Of a stretch of DNA of 64,000 nt, positions 36,935 through 46,796 are shown one piece after another. The notes below the pieces were generated by a model, which worked only from the letters and a program-made list of their open reading frames with translations, was not told where the DNA came from and did not search any database. The stretch lies in assembly GCF_001981525.1 (NCBI RefSeq), contig NZ_MPSB01000012.1, positions 40,520 to 104,519 on the forward strand, read 5' to 3'. Made by a program: the position numbers and the translations under genes. Source of the DNA: Sphingomonas jeddahensis. GTDB lineage: Bacteria > Pseudomonadota > Alphaproteobacteria > Sphingomonadales > Sphingomonadaceae. Each line of letters starts with the position of its first letter. Within the stretch, counting starts at the first letter, position 1.

Positions 36935-38230
36935 GTGGACAGCAGCGCGAGCGCGCTTGGCCTCGATTTCGGCACCACCAACACCGTTGCGGCGCTGGCC
37001 AATGGCAGCGGCGAGGCGCAGCTGATCGAGTTTGCCGGCGAGGCTGCGACTGGGGCGGTGTTTCGATCCGCCCTGTGCTTCTGGGAAGACGAAGGCGCGT
37101 GGAACGGCGTGGCGCATGAGGCGGGGCCGTGGGCGATCGGGGAATATCTGGAGTCGCCGCTCGACAGCCGTTTCGTGCAATCGTTCAAGACCGTTGCGGC
37201 AAGCGCCCTGTTCGAGCGTGCGCTGATCTTCGGCAAGCCGTTCCGCTTCGAGGATTTGGGGCAGCGCTTCCTGCAGCGGCTGGTGACGCATGCCGGCGGG
37301 CAGCTGGACGCCCGGCCGGCGCGGGTGATCGTCGGGCGGCCGGTGGAATATGCCGGGGCGCGGCCTGATCCAACGCTGGCGCGGCGGCGCTATGACGCGA
37401 TGCTCGAAGGGTTCGGCGTCGAGTTGCATTATGTCTATGAGCCGCTGGGTGCGGCGTACAGCTATGCCGCGCGACTGACCGAGCCGGCGACGATCCTGGT
37501 GGCCGATTTCGGCGGCGGGACGACCGATTTCTCGCTGGTGCGGGTGGCGGAGCCGGGGGCGGCGCGGCGCTGCGTGCCGCTCGCCTCGTCGGGCATCGGC
37601 ATTGCGGGCGACCGGTTCGATCAAAGGATCGTCGACAAGCTGCTGCTGCCGCTGCTGGGCAAGGGCGGAACGTATCGATCATTCGGCAAGTTGCTCGACA
37701 TTCCCGGTGGCTATTTCGCCGATTTCGCCGACTGGTCCCGTTTGGCGATGATGCGCAACCGGCGCACGCTGGAGGAGCTACGGCGGCTGCAAAAGGACGC
37801 GACCGATCCCGCGCCGATCGGGCGGATGATCGCGTTGATCGAGAATGAACAAGGCTTTCCGCTGTATGACGCGGTCGGGCAGGTCAAGCGCGCGCTGTCG
37901 GGAGCGGAAGAAGCGGAGTTCCGCTTTGACGGCGGCGGGGTGGCGATTGCCGCGCCGGTCACCCGCGCCGAGTTCAAGGAATGGATCGGGGACGATCTGC
38001 GCCGGATCGAAGGGGCAATGGATGCCGCTTTGGCGAAGGCCGGGATTGAGGCGGCCGCGATCGATCGCGTGTTCCTGACGGGTGGGTCATCGCTGATTCC
38101 GGCGATCCGAGCGATCTTCGAGCGGCGGTTCGGCGGCGAGCGGATCGCGACGGGGGGTGAGCTGACCTCAATCGCGCATGGACTGGCGCTGATCGGAGAG
38201 CAGCCGGATCTGGCGGAATGGGTGGCGTGA
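36935..38230 (+). CDS. Hsp70-family (YegD-like) protein
   Basis: 431 residues from a GTG with AAGGAG six bases upstream. Actin-like ATPase landmarks: LGLDFGTTNTVAALAN (phosphate 1), VYEPLGAAYSYAARL, ILVADFGGGTTDFSLVRV (phosphate 2) and DRVFLTGGSSLIPAIRAIF (adenosine). It stops after the nucleotide-binding domain and lacks the DnaK substrate domain, which is the plan of YegD-like chaperone relatives. Function is not known in detail. It stands alone between repeat-filled gaps. Confidence 0.85.
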   Translation: MDSSASALGLDFGTTNTVAALANGSGEAQLIEFAGEAATGAVFRSALCFWEDEGAWNGVAHEAGPWAIGEYLESPLDSRFVQSFKTVAASALFERALIFGKPFRFEDLGQRFLQRLVTHAGGQLDARPARVIVGRPVEYAGARPDPTLARRRYDAMLEGFGVELHYVYEPLGAAYSYAARLTEPATILVADFGGGTTDFSLVRVAEPGAARRCVPLASSGIGIAGDRFDQRIVDKLLLPLLGKGGTYRSFGKLLDIPGGYFADFADWSRLAMMRNRRTLEELRRLQKDATDPAPIGRMIALIENEQGFPLYDAVGQVKRALSGAEEAEFRFDGGGVAIAAPVTRAEFKEWIGDDLRRIEGAMDAALAKAGIEAAAIDRVFLTGGSSLIPAIRAIFERRFGGERIATGGELTSIAHGLALIGEQPDLAEWVA

Positions 38231-38269
38231 GTCGCTCCTGTCCTTCTTATCGCCGATAGGAGGATAGGC

Positions 38270-38482
38270 TCAGTGGCAAATCGGCAGGGGGGCGCGGGTC
38301 GTTCGCCCGTCCGCCAGCGTGACGTTGGCGCGACCATCGGTGATGACGCTGGTGACGGTGGCGCCGGTGATCAGGTCGCCCAGCGCCACGGGAAAGCCGC
38401 TGTTCGCCAGCGCGCGCACGAACGCCAGCCCTGCCGGTGCGTCGCCGACCACAACGATGTCGTGTGTGGCGGCGCATGTCAC
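38270..38482 (-). pseudogene. Remnant of an FAD-dependent monooxygenase
   Basis: About 70 codons: HDIVVVGDAPAGLAFVRALA is a Rossmann FAD-binding start of the UbiH/VisC kind (with GDAPAGL for GxGPAGL), then the frame jumps directly to ITGATVTSVITDGRANVTLADGRT, which matches a stretch normally some 100 residues further on. So the middle and the C-terminal two-thirds are missing. I read it as a deletion remnant. A GTG at 38482 could start a 70-residue product, but it could not bind substrate. Confidence 0.5.
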
Positions 38483-38605
38483 GGCGGCTATAGCATGGCG
38501 GGATGTTGAGCGCTTACCTCCATCGCCCGAGTGCTCCGGCCCGTCGACGGGTGTCGTGTTCTGGAACTTGCGTGGAAAGAAGCGGTTCTCGCAAAGGAGA
38601 CCTGG

Positions 38606-38986
38606 ATGCGCCACGTACTTGTGATCGAGGATCAGTGGCTGTTCGCGCAGTTCGTGGCGGATGTCGCAATGTGCGCCGGCGCCTCTTCGGTTGCGATTGC
38701 CGACACGGCGGATGCGGCGGTCGCCCTCGCCCACCAGCACAAGCCCGCCGTGATCCTGTGCGATGTCGATCTGCGCGCCGGCGGGCGCGGACCCGATGCC
38801 GTGGGGCGGATTCACCGCGAAGTCGGGTCGGCGCCGGCGATTTTCATCACCGGTAATCCCGACCATGAAGGCGCGCTTCGCCATGCCGCCGCGATCCTCG
38901 CCAAGCCGGTCAGCCCGGATCAGTTGCTGGAAACATTTCGCGAGGTCGTGAAGCGGCTGCCGGCTCGCCACACGTTGGCCCATTGA
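38606..38986 (+). CDS. Single-domain response regulator
   Basis: 126 residues; AAAGGAGA precedes the ATG. It is a lone receiver: acidic pair in VIEDQ (E8, D9), phospho-acceptor D53 (ILCDVD), T82 in FITGNP and K100 in ILAKPVS. There is no output domain, so it works by protein contact or as a phosphate relay, as in the CheY/DivK/Sma group. No kinase is adjacent; partner unknown. It converges on the TonB receptor that follows. Confidence 0.87.
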   Translation: MRHVLVIEDQWLFAQFVADVAMCAGASSVAIADTADAAVALAHQHKPAVILCDVDLRAGGRGPDAVGRIHREVGSAPAIFITGNPDHEGALRHAAAILAKPVSPDQLLETFREVVKRLPARHTLAH

Positions 38987-39024
38987 ACAAGCCGGCGGCG
39001 AGCCCAAGGCCCGCCGCCCGGCGA

Positions 39025-41910
39025 TCAGAAGCGGATACGGCCCCCGACCGTGATGTAGCGACCGATCGTGTCATACAGCAGCGGATCGACCACGCGCGAG
39101 GTGCCGAGCGTAATGTTGTTGGTGTCCGACGGAGGCGGATCCTTGTCGAACAGGTTGTTGATCGTCAGGAACAGTTCGGGCTTGGCGTTCCCGGCCTCGA
39201 TCTGCTGACGGATCGTGAGATTGGTGTAGAACACCTCCGGCACGCGATCCACATCGACGGTTACGGGCGGAATGGCGCGCCGGTGGGCGCCGATGAACCG
39301 TTCCTGCAACGAAATGGTGGTGCCGCCCGAGGTGTAGGTGGCCTGCAGGTTCGCGCGCCAGCTCGGGAAGGAGCCGGTGCCGGCATATTGCACCGATTGC
39401 ACGCCGCGCGCTTCCTGCGTGTAATCGTCGAGATAGGTGGCGATGCCGCGCAGGCTTAGCTTTCCGCCGAACAGGTCCGTCGAATAGCTGGCGTCGAAAT
39501 CGAGACCGGAGATCTGCACCGTTGCGATGTTGAGCGCGATGCCGTTGACATCGCTCAGCTGACCGTCGGCGCCGCGCACAGTGAGCGCGCAGAGCGACTG
39601 GTCACCCGCGAAACACTGATTGACCAGCTGTTGCGCCGACAAGGTGGTGATCGCGTCCTCGATCTTGATCTTGTAGTAATCGATCGAGAAACCGAAGCCC
39701 GGCAGGAAGCTGGGGCGGTAGGACAGGCCCGCCGCGATCGTCTTTGCGCGTTCCGGCACCAGATTCGGGTTGCTGCCGGTGAAGGTGAAGACGTTCTGCG
39801 TCACCTGATTGTTGCGGAACGGATCGATGATCGCGACCACGTTGCGCGAGCGCGGGCCGAACAGATCGCCGATGTTGGGCGCGCGAATGTCACGCGAATA
39901 GGTGCCGCGCAGCCGCAGCCCGTCGATGATCTCGCTGGTAAGGCCGAGCTTCCATGTCGTGACGCCGCCGCTGGTGCTGTAATCGGTGCGGCGGACCGCG
40001 CCGTTGAAATCGATCGACTGCAGGAAATTGTCGCCGCGGAACAGCGGCACCAGGATTTCGCCGAACGCTTCCTTCACGTCATAGCTGCCGGCCGATCCTT
40101 GCGGATTGGTGGCGATGAAGCCGCTGGTGCCCGAGATCGGATCGACCTCGATCGACCCGGACAGGTCGCGATATTCGGCGCCGACTGCTGCGGCGACGTC
40201 ACCCGCCCAGGTGGAAAACAGATTGCCGCGCACGGTGAGGGCGACGACGTCCTGCTTGGCGATCGACCGGGCGAAGCCGCTGCCGCCCATATAGTCGCGC
40301 TGGGCCTGCGTGATCGGCGCGGTGCCGAACGGATTCCAAGCGACGCAGCCGTTGGAGGGGTTGGTCAGCGAGGAACGGCAGACGATCTGGCCGGTCGCCG
40401 GATTGACCACCGCATCCGCCGCAGCGAGCGTGTTGGCGCGGTTGCGCTGATTGGCGGCGAGCAGTTCGTAGCGCGATTCGCCATGCTCGTAATAACCATC
40501 GACGGTGAAGCCGCCGAGCTCGGCCTTGAAGCCGGTGGTGAGGTTCAGCGTCTTGGTGATGTTGGTCACCTCGTTCTGGCCCCAGGTGCCGTCCAGCTTG
40601 CCCAGCTCGATCGAGCTATAGCCATTGGCATCCATGATCGCGCGGATGTTGGCCGGCAGATAGGCGTTGTCGCGCTGGACGACGATGCCACTGCTGCCGA
40701 TGAAGAACGGCATCAGCAGCGGATAGGCGCTCTTGGAATAGCCGTAGGAGCCTTCCGCAAAGACCGAGAAATTGTTGCTGACCTCGAACTCGGCATGCGC
40801 GAAGGCATTCTTGCTGTTGAGATCCGAGACGATCGCTGCCGGATAGCGCGGGCCTTCGCCGCCGACCTCGACGGTTCCGGTGAAAAGGGATCCGTGCTGA
40901 TAGAGCGATTGTTCGCCGCCAGGGCCGAACTGGATGTCGCGCAGCGCGCCGGAGAGGTTCGCGCCGGTGAGGCGCGTGGCGCCGCGCCGGGCGCCAGTGA
41001 TGATGCCGCCATAGGTGGCCGCGGCGAGGTTGACGTCCTCGCGCAGCAGCAGCTGCGGCTGTCCGTTGGTCTGGGTGTAAGTGGGGTTCGGGATTGTCGC
41101 CCAGCCGCGGTTCGCCCAATCACGCTGGCGGCCGTCGATTGGATCCTGTTCCATGATGCTGCCGCTGACGATCAGGCTGCCGCGATCGTCGGCAAAGCCG
41201 AAGCCGGCCGATGCCTCGGCGCCCCAGCTATGGCCGTCGCCATGCGTCGAGATGCCGTTGCGCAGCTCCGCCATCACACCGCGGAACTTGGTGTCGAGCA
41301 CGAAATTGACCACGCCGGCGACCGCGTCCGAGCCATAGGCCGCGGAGGCGCCGCCGGTAACAATGTCGACGCGCTTGATCAGCTGCTGCGGGAAGGCCGC
41401 GATGTCGGACGTGCCGGTGACGCCCGATGCTGGCGGGCGGCGACCGTCGAGCAGCACCAGCGTGCGGGTGATGCCGAGATTGCGCAGATTGGCGGTACTC
41501 GACGTGCTCGACACCGAGCCGCCGGGCGTAAAGCTGGGGGTGGAGGGACCGGTCGAGCCGGTGAGCTGCGGCAACTGGCGAAGCGCGTCGGAGATGTTGG
41601 GCGCCGCGTTCTTCAGATCCTCGCTGCCGACGACGGTGATCGGGGTCGGGGCCTGATAGCCGTTGGAAACCACGCGCGAGCCAGTAACGATGATGTCGCC
41701 ATCAGTCGAAGAGGCGGAGGCGCGCGGTGCCTCGTCCGCGGCGGGATCGAGCGCGTCGGTCTGCGACTGGCCGGGCGTGCCTTTGGCCGCATCACCGGCG
41801 ACGGCATCGTCGGGAACCGTGCCGAGATCGGTTGGCGGGGTTTGCGCCGCGGCGGTGGTGGCGCTCAATGCGATAACCGAGCAGCACGCCAGCATGTTGA
41901 TAAGCTTCAC
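39025..41910 (-). CDS. TonB-dependent receptor of the CoA-catabolism cluster
   Basis: 961 residues from a GTG with AGAGGA upstream. Sec signal (MKLINMLACCSVIALSATTAAA), an Ala/Asp/Pro-rich linker, TonB box DIIVTGSR, plug (AAPNISDALRQLPQLTGS, TRTLVLLDGRRPP, RVDIVTGGASAAYGSDAVAG) and a large barrel ending TVGGRIRF. The GGASAAYGSDAVAGVVNFVL stretch places it in the sphingomonad/Caulobacter group of big receptors for carbohydrates, aromatics or lipids. It is divergent from a TetR regulator and upstream of the CoA-ligase genes, so it may import their substrate. Confidence 0.9.
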   Translation of the reverse strand: MKLINMLACCSVIALSATTAAAQTPPTDLGTVPDDAVAGDAAKGTPGQSQTDALDPAADEAPRASASSTDGDIIVTGSRVVSNGYQAPTPITVVGSEDLKNAAPNISDALRQLPQLTGSTGPSTPSFTPGGSVSSTSSTANLRNLGITRTLVLLDGRRPPASGVTGTSDIAAFPQQLIKRVDIVTGGASAAYGSDAVAGVVNFVLDTKFRGVMAELRNGISTHGDGHSWGAEASAGFGFADDRGSLIVSGSIMEQDPIDGRQRDWANRGWATIPNPTYTQTNGQPQLLLREDVNLAAATYGGIITGARRGATRLTGANLSGALRDIQFGPGGEQSLYQHGSLFTGTVEVGGEGPRYPAAIVSDLNSKNAFAHAEFEVSNNFSVFAEGSYGYSKSAYPLLMPFFIGSSGIVVQRDNAYLPANIRAIMDANGYSSIELGKLDGTWGQNEVTNITKTLNLTTGFKAELGGFTVDGYYEHGESRYELLAANQRNRANTLAAADAVVNPATGQIVCRSSLTNPSNGCVAWNPFGTAPITQAQRDYMGGSGFARSIAKQDVVALTVRGNLFSTWAGDVAAAVGAEYRDLSGSIEVDPISGTSGFIATNPQGSAGSYDVKEAFGEILVPLFRGDNFLQSIDFNGAVRRTDYSTSGGVTTWKLGLTSEIIDGLRLRGTYSRDIRAPNIGDLFGPRSRNVVAIIDPFRNNQVTQNVFTFTGSNPNLVPERAKTIAAGLSYRPSFLPGFGFSIDYYKIKIEDAITTLSAQQLVNQCFAGDQSLCALTVRGADGQLSDVNGIALNIATVQISGLDFDASYSTDLFGGKLSLRGIATYLDDYTQEARGVQSVQYAGTGSFPSWRANLQATYTSGGTTISLQERFIGAHRRAIPPVTVDVDRVPEVFYTNLTIRQQIEAGNAKPELFLTINNLFDKDPPPSDTNNITLGTSRVVDPLLYDTIGRYITVGGRIRF

Positions 41911-42198
41911 AGGCCTTTCCTCTCCCTTGCGCACGTCGTCGATCCCTGGCCTTGCAGCGCCCGATACCTCGGTTCCCGCCGCAGGCTGTCTGCCGACACG
42001 CTTGTGCACGCTTCATCCACTTAACGGATGAACAACGGCGGGCTTAATGCCCCTTCATCGAAGCCTTTACAAGCGTGAAAAATCGGCCCATCGCCGGGTA
42101 ATGGCGCTGCGTCATCGAACAGGAGGGGCGATGATTTCCGAACCGCAATCGTCGCGCGGCGGGAACTTCTCGTGTGCCCGCCGTGCGGACATAACCGC

Positions 42199-42924
42199 AT
42201 GAGCGGGCGTCTGCTGCAGCAATCGCGCGCTGCGCTCGCCAGCGTTGACAGCGATGCCCTTGCAGACGCCGCGCGCCAGCCGAACACGCGGCCAAGCCCT
42301 TCGGGACGCGGCGTGTTGCTCGACGCAGCCCGCGACCTGATGATCGAGAGCGGCAGCAGCGATGTGTCGCTCCACGCGATCGCGCGCCGTGCCGGCGTGA
42401 CGGCGCCGCTGGTGAAATATTATTTCGGCAGCAAGGAGGGTTTGTTGACCGCGCTGGTCGAGTCAGACACTGCAAGGTCGCTCGAACAGCTAGACGGTTT
42501 GCTGAGCCTCGACGTCACGCCGACGCAAAAGCTGACGCTGCATGTCACCGGCATCATCCGCACCTATGCGCGGCACCCGTATCTCAACGGTCTGCTCAAC
42601 CGGCTGGTTCGCGAATCGGGGACCGAAGCGTCCGACCGGATCAAAGCAAGCTTCGTCGAGCCGCTGATCCATGCGCAACGCCGCATTATCGAGGCCGGGA
42701 TCGCAGCGGGGGAATTTCGCCCGATCGACCCCAATCACGCCTACTTCCTGATCGTCGGCGCGTGCCAATATCTGTTCGCGACGCGCGTGCCATTCGGCAA
42801 TCTGATGAATGGCGCGCCGTCCCAGGACAATTTTGTCCGCACCTACACAGCTGCCGCGGTGGATTTCGTGCTCCAGGGCCTCGCCGCGAGGCCCGGTTCT
42901 TCCCGGTCATCCAACGAACGATAA
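42199..42924 (+). CDS. TetR/AcrR-family regulator
   Basis: 241 residues from the ATG at 42199 (42172 is possible). HTH: GVLLDAARDLMIESGSSDVS, LHAIARRAGVTAPLVKYYF, FGSKEGLLTALVES. The C-terminal ligand domain has a TetR_C-type dimer region (GEFRPIDPNHAYFLIVGACQ). It is divergent from the receptor at 41910 and 42 bases before the CoA ligase, so it probably represses one or both, released by an acyl-CoA or the acid. The 288-base space 41911-42198 has no palindrome that I would name its operator. Confidence 0.87.
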   Translation: MSGRLLQQSRAALASVDSDALADAARQPNTRPSPSGRGVLLDAARDLMIESGSSDVSLHAIARRAGVTAPLVKYYFGSKEGLLTALVESDTARSLEQLDGLLSLDVTPTQKLTLHVTGIIRTYARHPYLNGLLNRLVRESGTEASDRIKASFVEPLIHAQRRIIEAGIAAGEFRPIDPNHAYFLIVGACQYLFATRVPFGNLMNGAPSQDNFVRTYTAAAVDFVLQGLAARPGSSRSSNER

Positions 42925-42966
42925 GGCAGCAACGCTGCCGATCGCAAACAAAGCAGAGGATCGTTC

Positions 42967-44484
42967 ATGCACCCGCGCCGCTTTGCCGCCGCAACGCCCG
43001 ACAAGCCCGCCTATGTGATGGCGGGCAGCGGGGAGCAGGTAACTTACCGCGAGCTTGAAACGCGCGCCAATCAGGTTGCGCACTGGCTGCGTGGGCTTGG
43101 CGTGAAGACGGGGGACGTGGTTGCGCTGATGGCGGAGAACCACCCGCGCTTCTACGAACTGGTGTGGGGCGCGCAGCGGATTGGGGCGCATTATCTGGTA
43201 ATCCCGACCGCGCTGACCGAAGGTGAAGTGTCGTACATCCTGCGCGATGCCGAGGCGCGCGTGGCGATCCTGTCGGCAAGGGTGCTGGAGCGGCTGGGCG
43301 AGCCGGCTCTGCCGTGTCCGGTGGCCCGGCTCGACGATGCGCTGATCGCCGCCATCCGCACATCGCCGGAAACTCCGGTGGCGGACGAGGCGCCCGGCAC
43401 GGACATGCTCTATTCGTCCGGCACCACCGGATTTCCCAAAGGGATCAAGTCGCCAACGCCCGCCAGCTTCGACCATGCGCCGCGCGCCGTGGAAATCGGG
43501 TCCTGCTTCTTCAGCTATGCGCAGGACAGCGTCTATCTGTGTCCCGCCCCGCTGTATCATGCCGCGCCGCTGCGCTGGAGCTTGGCGATCCACCGGCTCG
43601 GCGGAACGGTGGTGCTCATGGAGCGGTTCGATGCCAGCGACGCGCTGGCCGCGATCGAGCAGCACCGGGTAACGGTGGCGCAAGTGGTGCCGACGCATCT
43701 CGCGCGCATGCTTGCGCTGCCGGAGGCAGAGCGCGCGCGCCATGATCTTTCCTCGCTGCGATCGGTGTTCCACGCCGGCGCGCCATGCCCAATTGGGCTC
43801 AAGCAACAGGCGATCGGCTGGCTGGGGCCGATCATTGGCGAATTCTACAGCGGCACCGAAGGCGTGGGGCTGACGGTCGCCACGTGCGCGGACTGGCTGG
43901 CGCGGCCGGGCACCGTGGGGCGCGCAGTGCAGGGCGAAATCCGTATCTGTGGCGAGGACGGGGAGGAATTGCCGGTGGGCGAGGAAGGGCTGGTGCGCTT
44001 CGCCAATCCGAACCCGTTCAGTTACCACAATGATCCCGCGCGGACGGCAGCTGCGTACAACCAGCATGGCTGGCCGACGCTGGGCGACATCGGGCGGGTG
44101 GATGCCGAGGGCTATCTATTCCTAACCGATCGGGCGAACTTCATGATTATCTCGGGCGGGGTGAACATATATCCGCAGGAGATCGAAAATCGGCTGTTGG
44201 AGCATCCCGATGTCGCCGATGTGGCGGTGGTCGGCATGCCGGACGCTGAGATGGGCGAGCGTGTCGTCGCGCTTGTCGAGCCGCGCGTGTGGCCCGCGGC
44301 GAACGAACCTGAGCTTGCTGCCAAGCTGGACAGGTTCGCGCGCCAAGGGCTCAGCGCCGTGAAGGTGCCGCGCCGTTATGTCTTCCGATCGACACTCGAG
44401 CGAACGGACGCCGGAAAACTGGTCAAGCGGCGGTTGCGCGATGCGCTGATCGCCGAAGACAGCGCTGGGGAGATGGCGGCATGA
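42967..44484 (+). CDS. Acyl-CoA ligase
   Basis: 505 residues. MLYSSGTTGFPKGIKSP (P-loop-like, about 142), EFYSGTEGVGL (adenine), WPTLGDIGRVDAEGYLFLTD (ribose Asp), NFMIISGGVNIYPQEIEN (hinge) and RTDAGKLVKRRLRD with the catalytic Lys. The absence of an N-terminal extension and the LYHAAPLRWSL stretch resemble FadD3/FadD13-like and bile-acid-type ligases. It forms the CoA ester that feeds the SDR and thiolase downstream. The stop overlaps the MFS start (ATGA). Substrate unknown. Confidence 0.88.
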   Translation: MHPRRFAAATPDKPAYVMAGSGEQVTYRELETRANQVAHWLRGLGVKTGDVVALMAENHPRFYELVWGAQRIGAHYLVIPTALTEGEVSYILRDAEARVAILSARVLERLGEPALPCPVARLDDALIAAIRTSPETPVADEAPGTDMLYSSGTTGFPKGIKSPTPASFDHAPRAVEIGSCFFSYAQDSVYLCPAPLYHAAPLRWSLAIHRLGGTVVLMERFDASDALAAIEQHRVTVAQVVPTHLARMLALPEAERARHDLSSLRSVFHAGAPCPIGLKQQAIGWLGPIIGEFYSGTEGVGLTVATCADWLARPGTVGRAVQGEIRICGEDGEELPVGEEGLVRFANPNPFSYHNDPARTAAAYNQHGWPTLGDIGRVDAEGYLFLTDRANFMIISGGVNIYPQEIENRLLEHPDVADVAVVGMPDAEMGERVVALVEPRVWPAANEPELAAKLDRFARQGLSAVKVPRRYVFRSTLERTDAGKLVKRRLRDALIAEDSAGEMAA

Positions 44485-45845
44485 GCAGCGCAACACACCC
44501 GCTGGCGCAGGTCGCCGAGGCAAAGGCCGACACGGTCGCACCCGCGGCGACGCATGACTTCCCGCTGCCCAGCGCGGCGGCCGCACGATACAGCGTGTGG
44601 CTGCTGACCGTCATCTACATGCTGAACTTCGTCGATCGGCAGATCGTCAACATTCTGGCCGAGCCGATCAAGCGCGATCTCGGGCTGGCGGATTGGCAGC
44701 TTGGCGCGATGACGGGCCTCGGCTTTGCGATGTTCTACACCACGCTTGGCATCCCAATGGCGCGGCTGGCCGAGCGCTATCACCGCGGGCGGATCATCGC
44801 CGGCTGCCTGGTCGTTTGGAGCGGGTTTACCGTGGTGTGCGGCATGTCCACGACGTTCGTTCAGATCCTGCTGGCGCGGATCGGCGTCGGCGTTGGCGAG
44901 GCAGGATGTACGCCATCGGCACAGTCGTTGATCGCCGACAGCGTGCCGGTGAACAAGCGCGCGTCGGCGCTCGGCACCTTTTCGATGGGCGTGCCGGTGG
45001 GATCGCTGGCGGGGCTCGTGCTCGGCGGCATCGTCGCACAAAGCTATGGCTGGCGTGCGGCGTTCATGGTCGCCGGTGCGCCGGGCATCCTGCTCGCGCT
45101 GATCGCCTTTGCGACGCTGCGCGATCCCCGCCCGAGCAGTACGCCCGCATCGCGCGCCAACCTGCTGCCGCTCAGCGCAGTGCTGGCCCAGTTGCGCCAG
45201 CAGCCGGCTTTCTGGTGGCTGGCGGCGGGAGCGGCGATCACGTCATTCGTGGGCTACGGCCAGCAAGCGTTCTACGTGTCCTTTTTCCTGCGCAACTATA
45301 CGCCGGAGCTAAGCGCCGCGGCGCAGAGCGTTGGCTTTGCCGGGCCGCTTGCCTTTGTCGGCGTGGCGCTGGGCATCGTGCTTGGCGTGTCAGGTGGGAT
45401 CGGCACGTTGGTGGGCGGCCGGCTGGGCGATCGGTTCGTGGCAAAGGACGCGGGAGGTTACGGCATGGTAGCGGCAATCTCGATGCTGCTCGCCGGCCCC
45501 TTGCTTGCCGGCGTGTTCTTCGCGGGAAGTGGGCTCACCATCCTGATGCTGCTGATCGTGCCGCTGTTCCTGAAGAACATGTGGTTCGGCCCGGTATTCG
45601 CCGGCATTCAGGGGATGATTCCGCAGCGGTCACGCTCCACCGCGACCGCGATCTTCCTGTTCGTGCTGAACGCGGGCGGCCTGGGGCTTGGCGCGCTGCT
45701 GACCGGCCTGATCAGCGACCTGTTCGCGAGCAGCTATGGCGAGGCGGAGGGGGTGCGATATGCGCTGGTCGCGACCTCGCTGATCTCCTTCCTGTCCGCT
45801 TTCTGCTTCTGGCGCGCCGCCGTGGCGATGCGCCGTGGCGCGTGA
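44481..45845 (+). CDS. MFS transporter (spinster-like)
   Basis: 454 residues with 12 helices. VIYMLNFVDRQIVNILAEPI opens helix 1, the loop LAERYHRGRIIAGCLVVWSG matches the MFS A motif, and IGVGVGEAGCTPSAQSLIAD is the spinster-type helix 4 motif. Coupled to the acyl-CoA ligase by ATGA, it likely imports that enzyme's acid. Exporter is the alternative. Confidence 0.87.
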   Translation: MSSATHPLAQVAEAKADTVAPAATHDFPLPSAAAARYSVWLLTVIYMLNFVDRQIVNILAEPIKRDLGLADWQLGAMTGLGFAMFYTTLGIPMARLAERYHRGRIIAGCLVVWSGFTVVCGMSTTFVQILLARIGVGVGEAGCTPSAQSLIADSVPVNKRASALGTFSMGVPVGSLAGLVLGGIVAQSYGWRAAFMVAGAPGILLALIAFATLRDPRPSSTPASRANLLPLSAVLAQLRQQPAFWWLAAGAAITSFVGYGQQAFYVSFFLRNYTPELSAAAQSVGFAGPLAFVGVALGIVLGVSGGIGTLVGGRLGDRFVAKDAGGYGMVAAISMLLAGPLLAGVFFAGSGLTILMLLIVPLFLKNMWFGPVFAGIQGMIPQRSRSTATAIFLFVLNAGGLGLGALLTGLISDLFASSYGEAEGVRYALVATSLISFLSAFCFWRAAVAMRRGA

Positions 45846-45875
45846 GCTTTTCTTCGACCAACAAGGGATATCGTC

Positions 45876-46658
45876 ATGCAGATTACCGCTGATACTGCCG
45901 CCGTCGTGACTGGTGGCGCTTCGGGCCTGGGCCGTGCCAGTGCGGAGGCGCTCGCCGCCGCCGGCGTCAAGGTCGCGATCTTCGACTTGAATGAGGAAGC
46001 GGGACAGGAAGTGGCCGAGGCGATCGGCGGCGTGTTCTGCCACGTCAACATCATGAGCGAGGACTCGGTAAACGCCGGGTTCGAGAAGGCGCGCGCCGCG
46101 CACGGTCAGGAGCGCATCCTGGTTCACTGCGCGATGGCCAATCGCAAGGGCAAGACAGTCGGCCGCAACAAGCAGACTGGCGAGTTCACGCGCTTCTCGA
46201 CCGAGGATTTCGCCTTTGCCACGGACGGCATCCTGATTTCCAGCTATCGCATGGCGTCGCTCGCCGCGTTCGGCATGGCGAGCCTCGATCCGTTGGAGGA
46301 TGGCGAGCGCGGCACGATCATCATGACGTCTTCGGTGGCGGCCCAGGATGCGCAGATCGGGCAGGTCGCTTATGGCGCGGGCAAGTCGGGCGTGAACGGC
46401 ATGGTGCTGCCAATGGCGCGCGACCTGATGGACCTCGGCATTCGCGTCAACGCGATCATGCCGGGGATTTTCGGCACGCCGCTGCTCGGCAAGCTGCCGC
46501 AGCAGGTGTTCGACAATCTCAACGCGTCGGTGCCGTTCCCCAAGCGGCTCGGCAAGCCGGAGGAATATGCGTCGCTGGTTCTCGAACTGGTGCGCAATGC
46601 CTATTTCAACGGACAGTCGATCCGGCTCGACGGCGCGATCCGCATGGCGCCGCGGTGA
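45876..46658 (+). CDS. Short-chain dehydrogenase (3-hydroxyacyl-CoA type)
   Basis: 260 residues. NAD site VVTGGASGLGRASAEALA with acidic D38 in IFDLNEEA, so NAD-linked. Active Ser in IIMTSSVAAQDA, then Y-x-x-x-K in VAYGAGKSGVNGM. The VAIFDLNEEAGQEVAEAIGG and YGAGKSG-VNGMVLPMARDL context matches 3-hydroxyacyl-CoA dehydrogenase type II (HSD10-like). Followed by a thiolase, it would carry out the oxidation step of a beta-oxidation-like path. A 30-base gap to the MFS gene keeps it in the operon. Confidence 0.85.
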   Translation: MQITADTAAVVTGGASGLGRASAEALAAAGVKVAIFDLNEEAGQEVAEAIGGVFCHVNIMSEDSVNAGFEKARAAHGQERILVHCAMANRKGKTVGRNKQTGEFTRFSTEDFAFATDGILISSYRMASLAAFGMASLDPLEDGERGTIIMTSSVAAQDAQIGQVAYGAGKSGVNGMVLPMARDLMDLGIRVNAIMPGIFGTPLLGKLPQQVFDNLNASVPFPKRLGKPEEYASLVLELVRNAYFNGQSIRLDGAIRMAPR

Positions 46659-46689
46659 CGCTCGGATAAACAATTAGGGTAATCTGCTC

Positions 46690-46772
46690 CGTTCGTCCCG
46701 AGCATTGTCGAGGGACCCTGCCGCGAACGGTATCGCGCGCGGCATGTCCCCTCGGCTTCGCTCAGGACGAAT
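46690..46772. repeat. Family-C inverted repeat, variant
   Basis: TTCGTCCCGAGCATTGTCGAGGGACC and GTCCCCTCGGCTTCGCTCAGGACGAA pair over most of their length. It separates the SDR and thiolase genes. Confidence 0.75.
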
Positions 46773-46796
46773 GGCGGTCTTCAAGGACACGATCAC

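Noticed and set aside
39631..42024. Long plus-strand frame opposite the second TonB receptor
   Set aside because: Antisense shadow for the same reasons; no domain pattern and no ribosome site.
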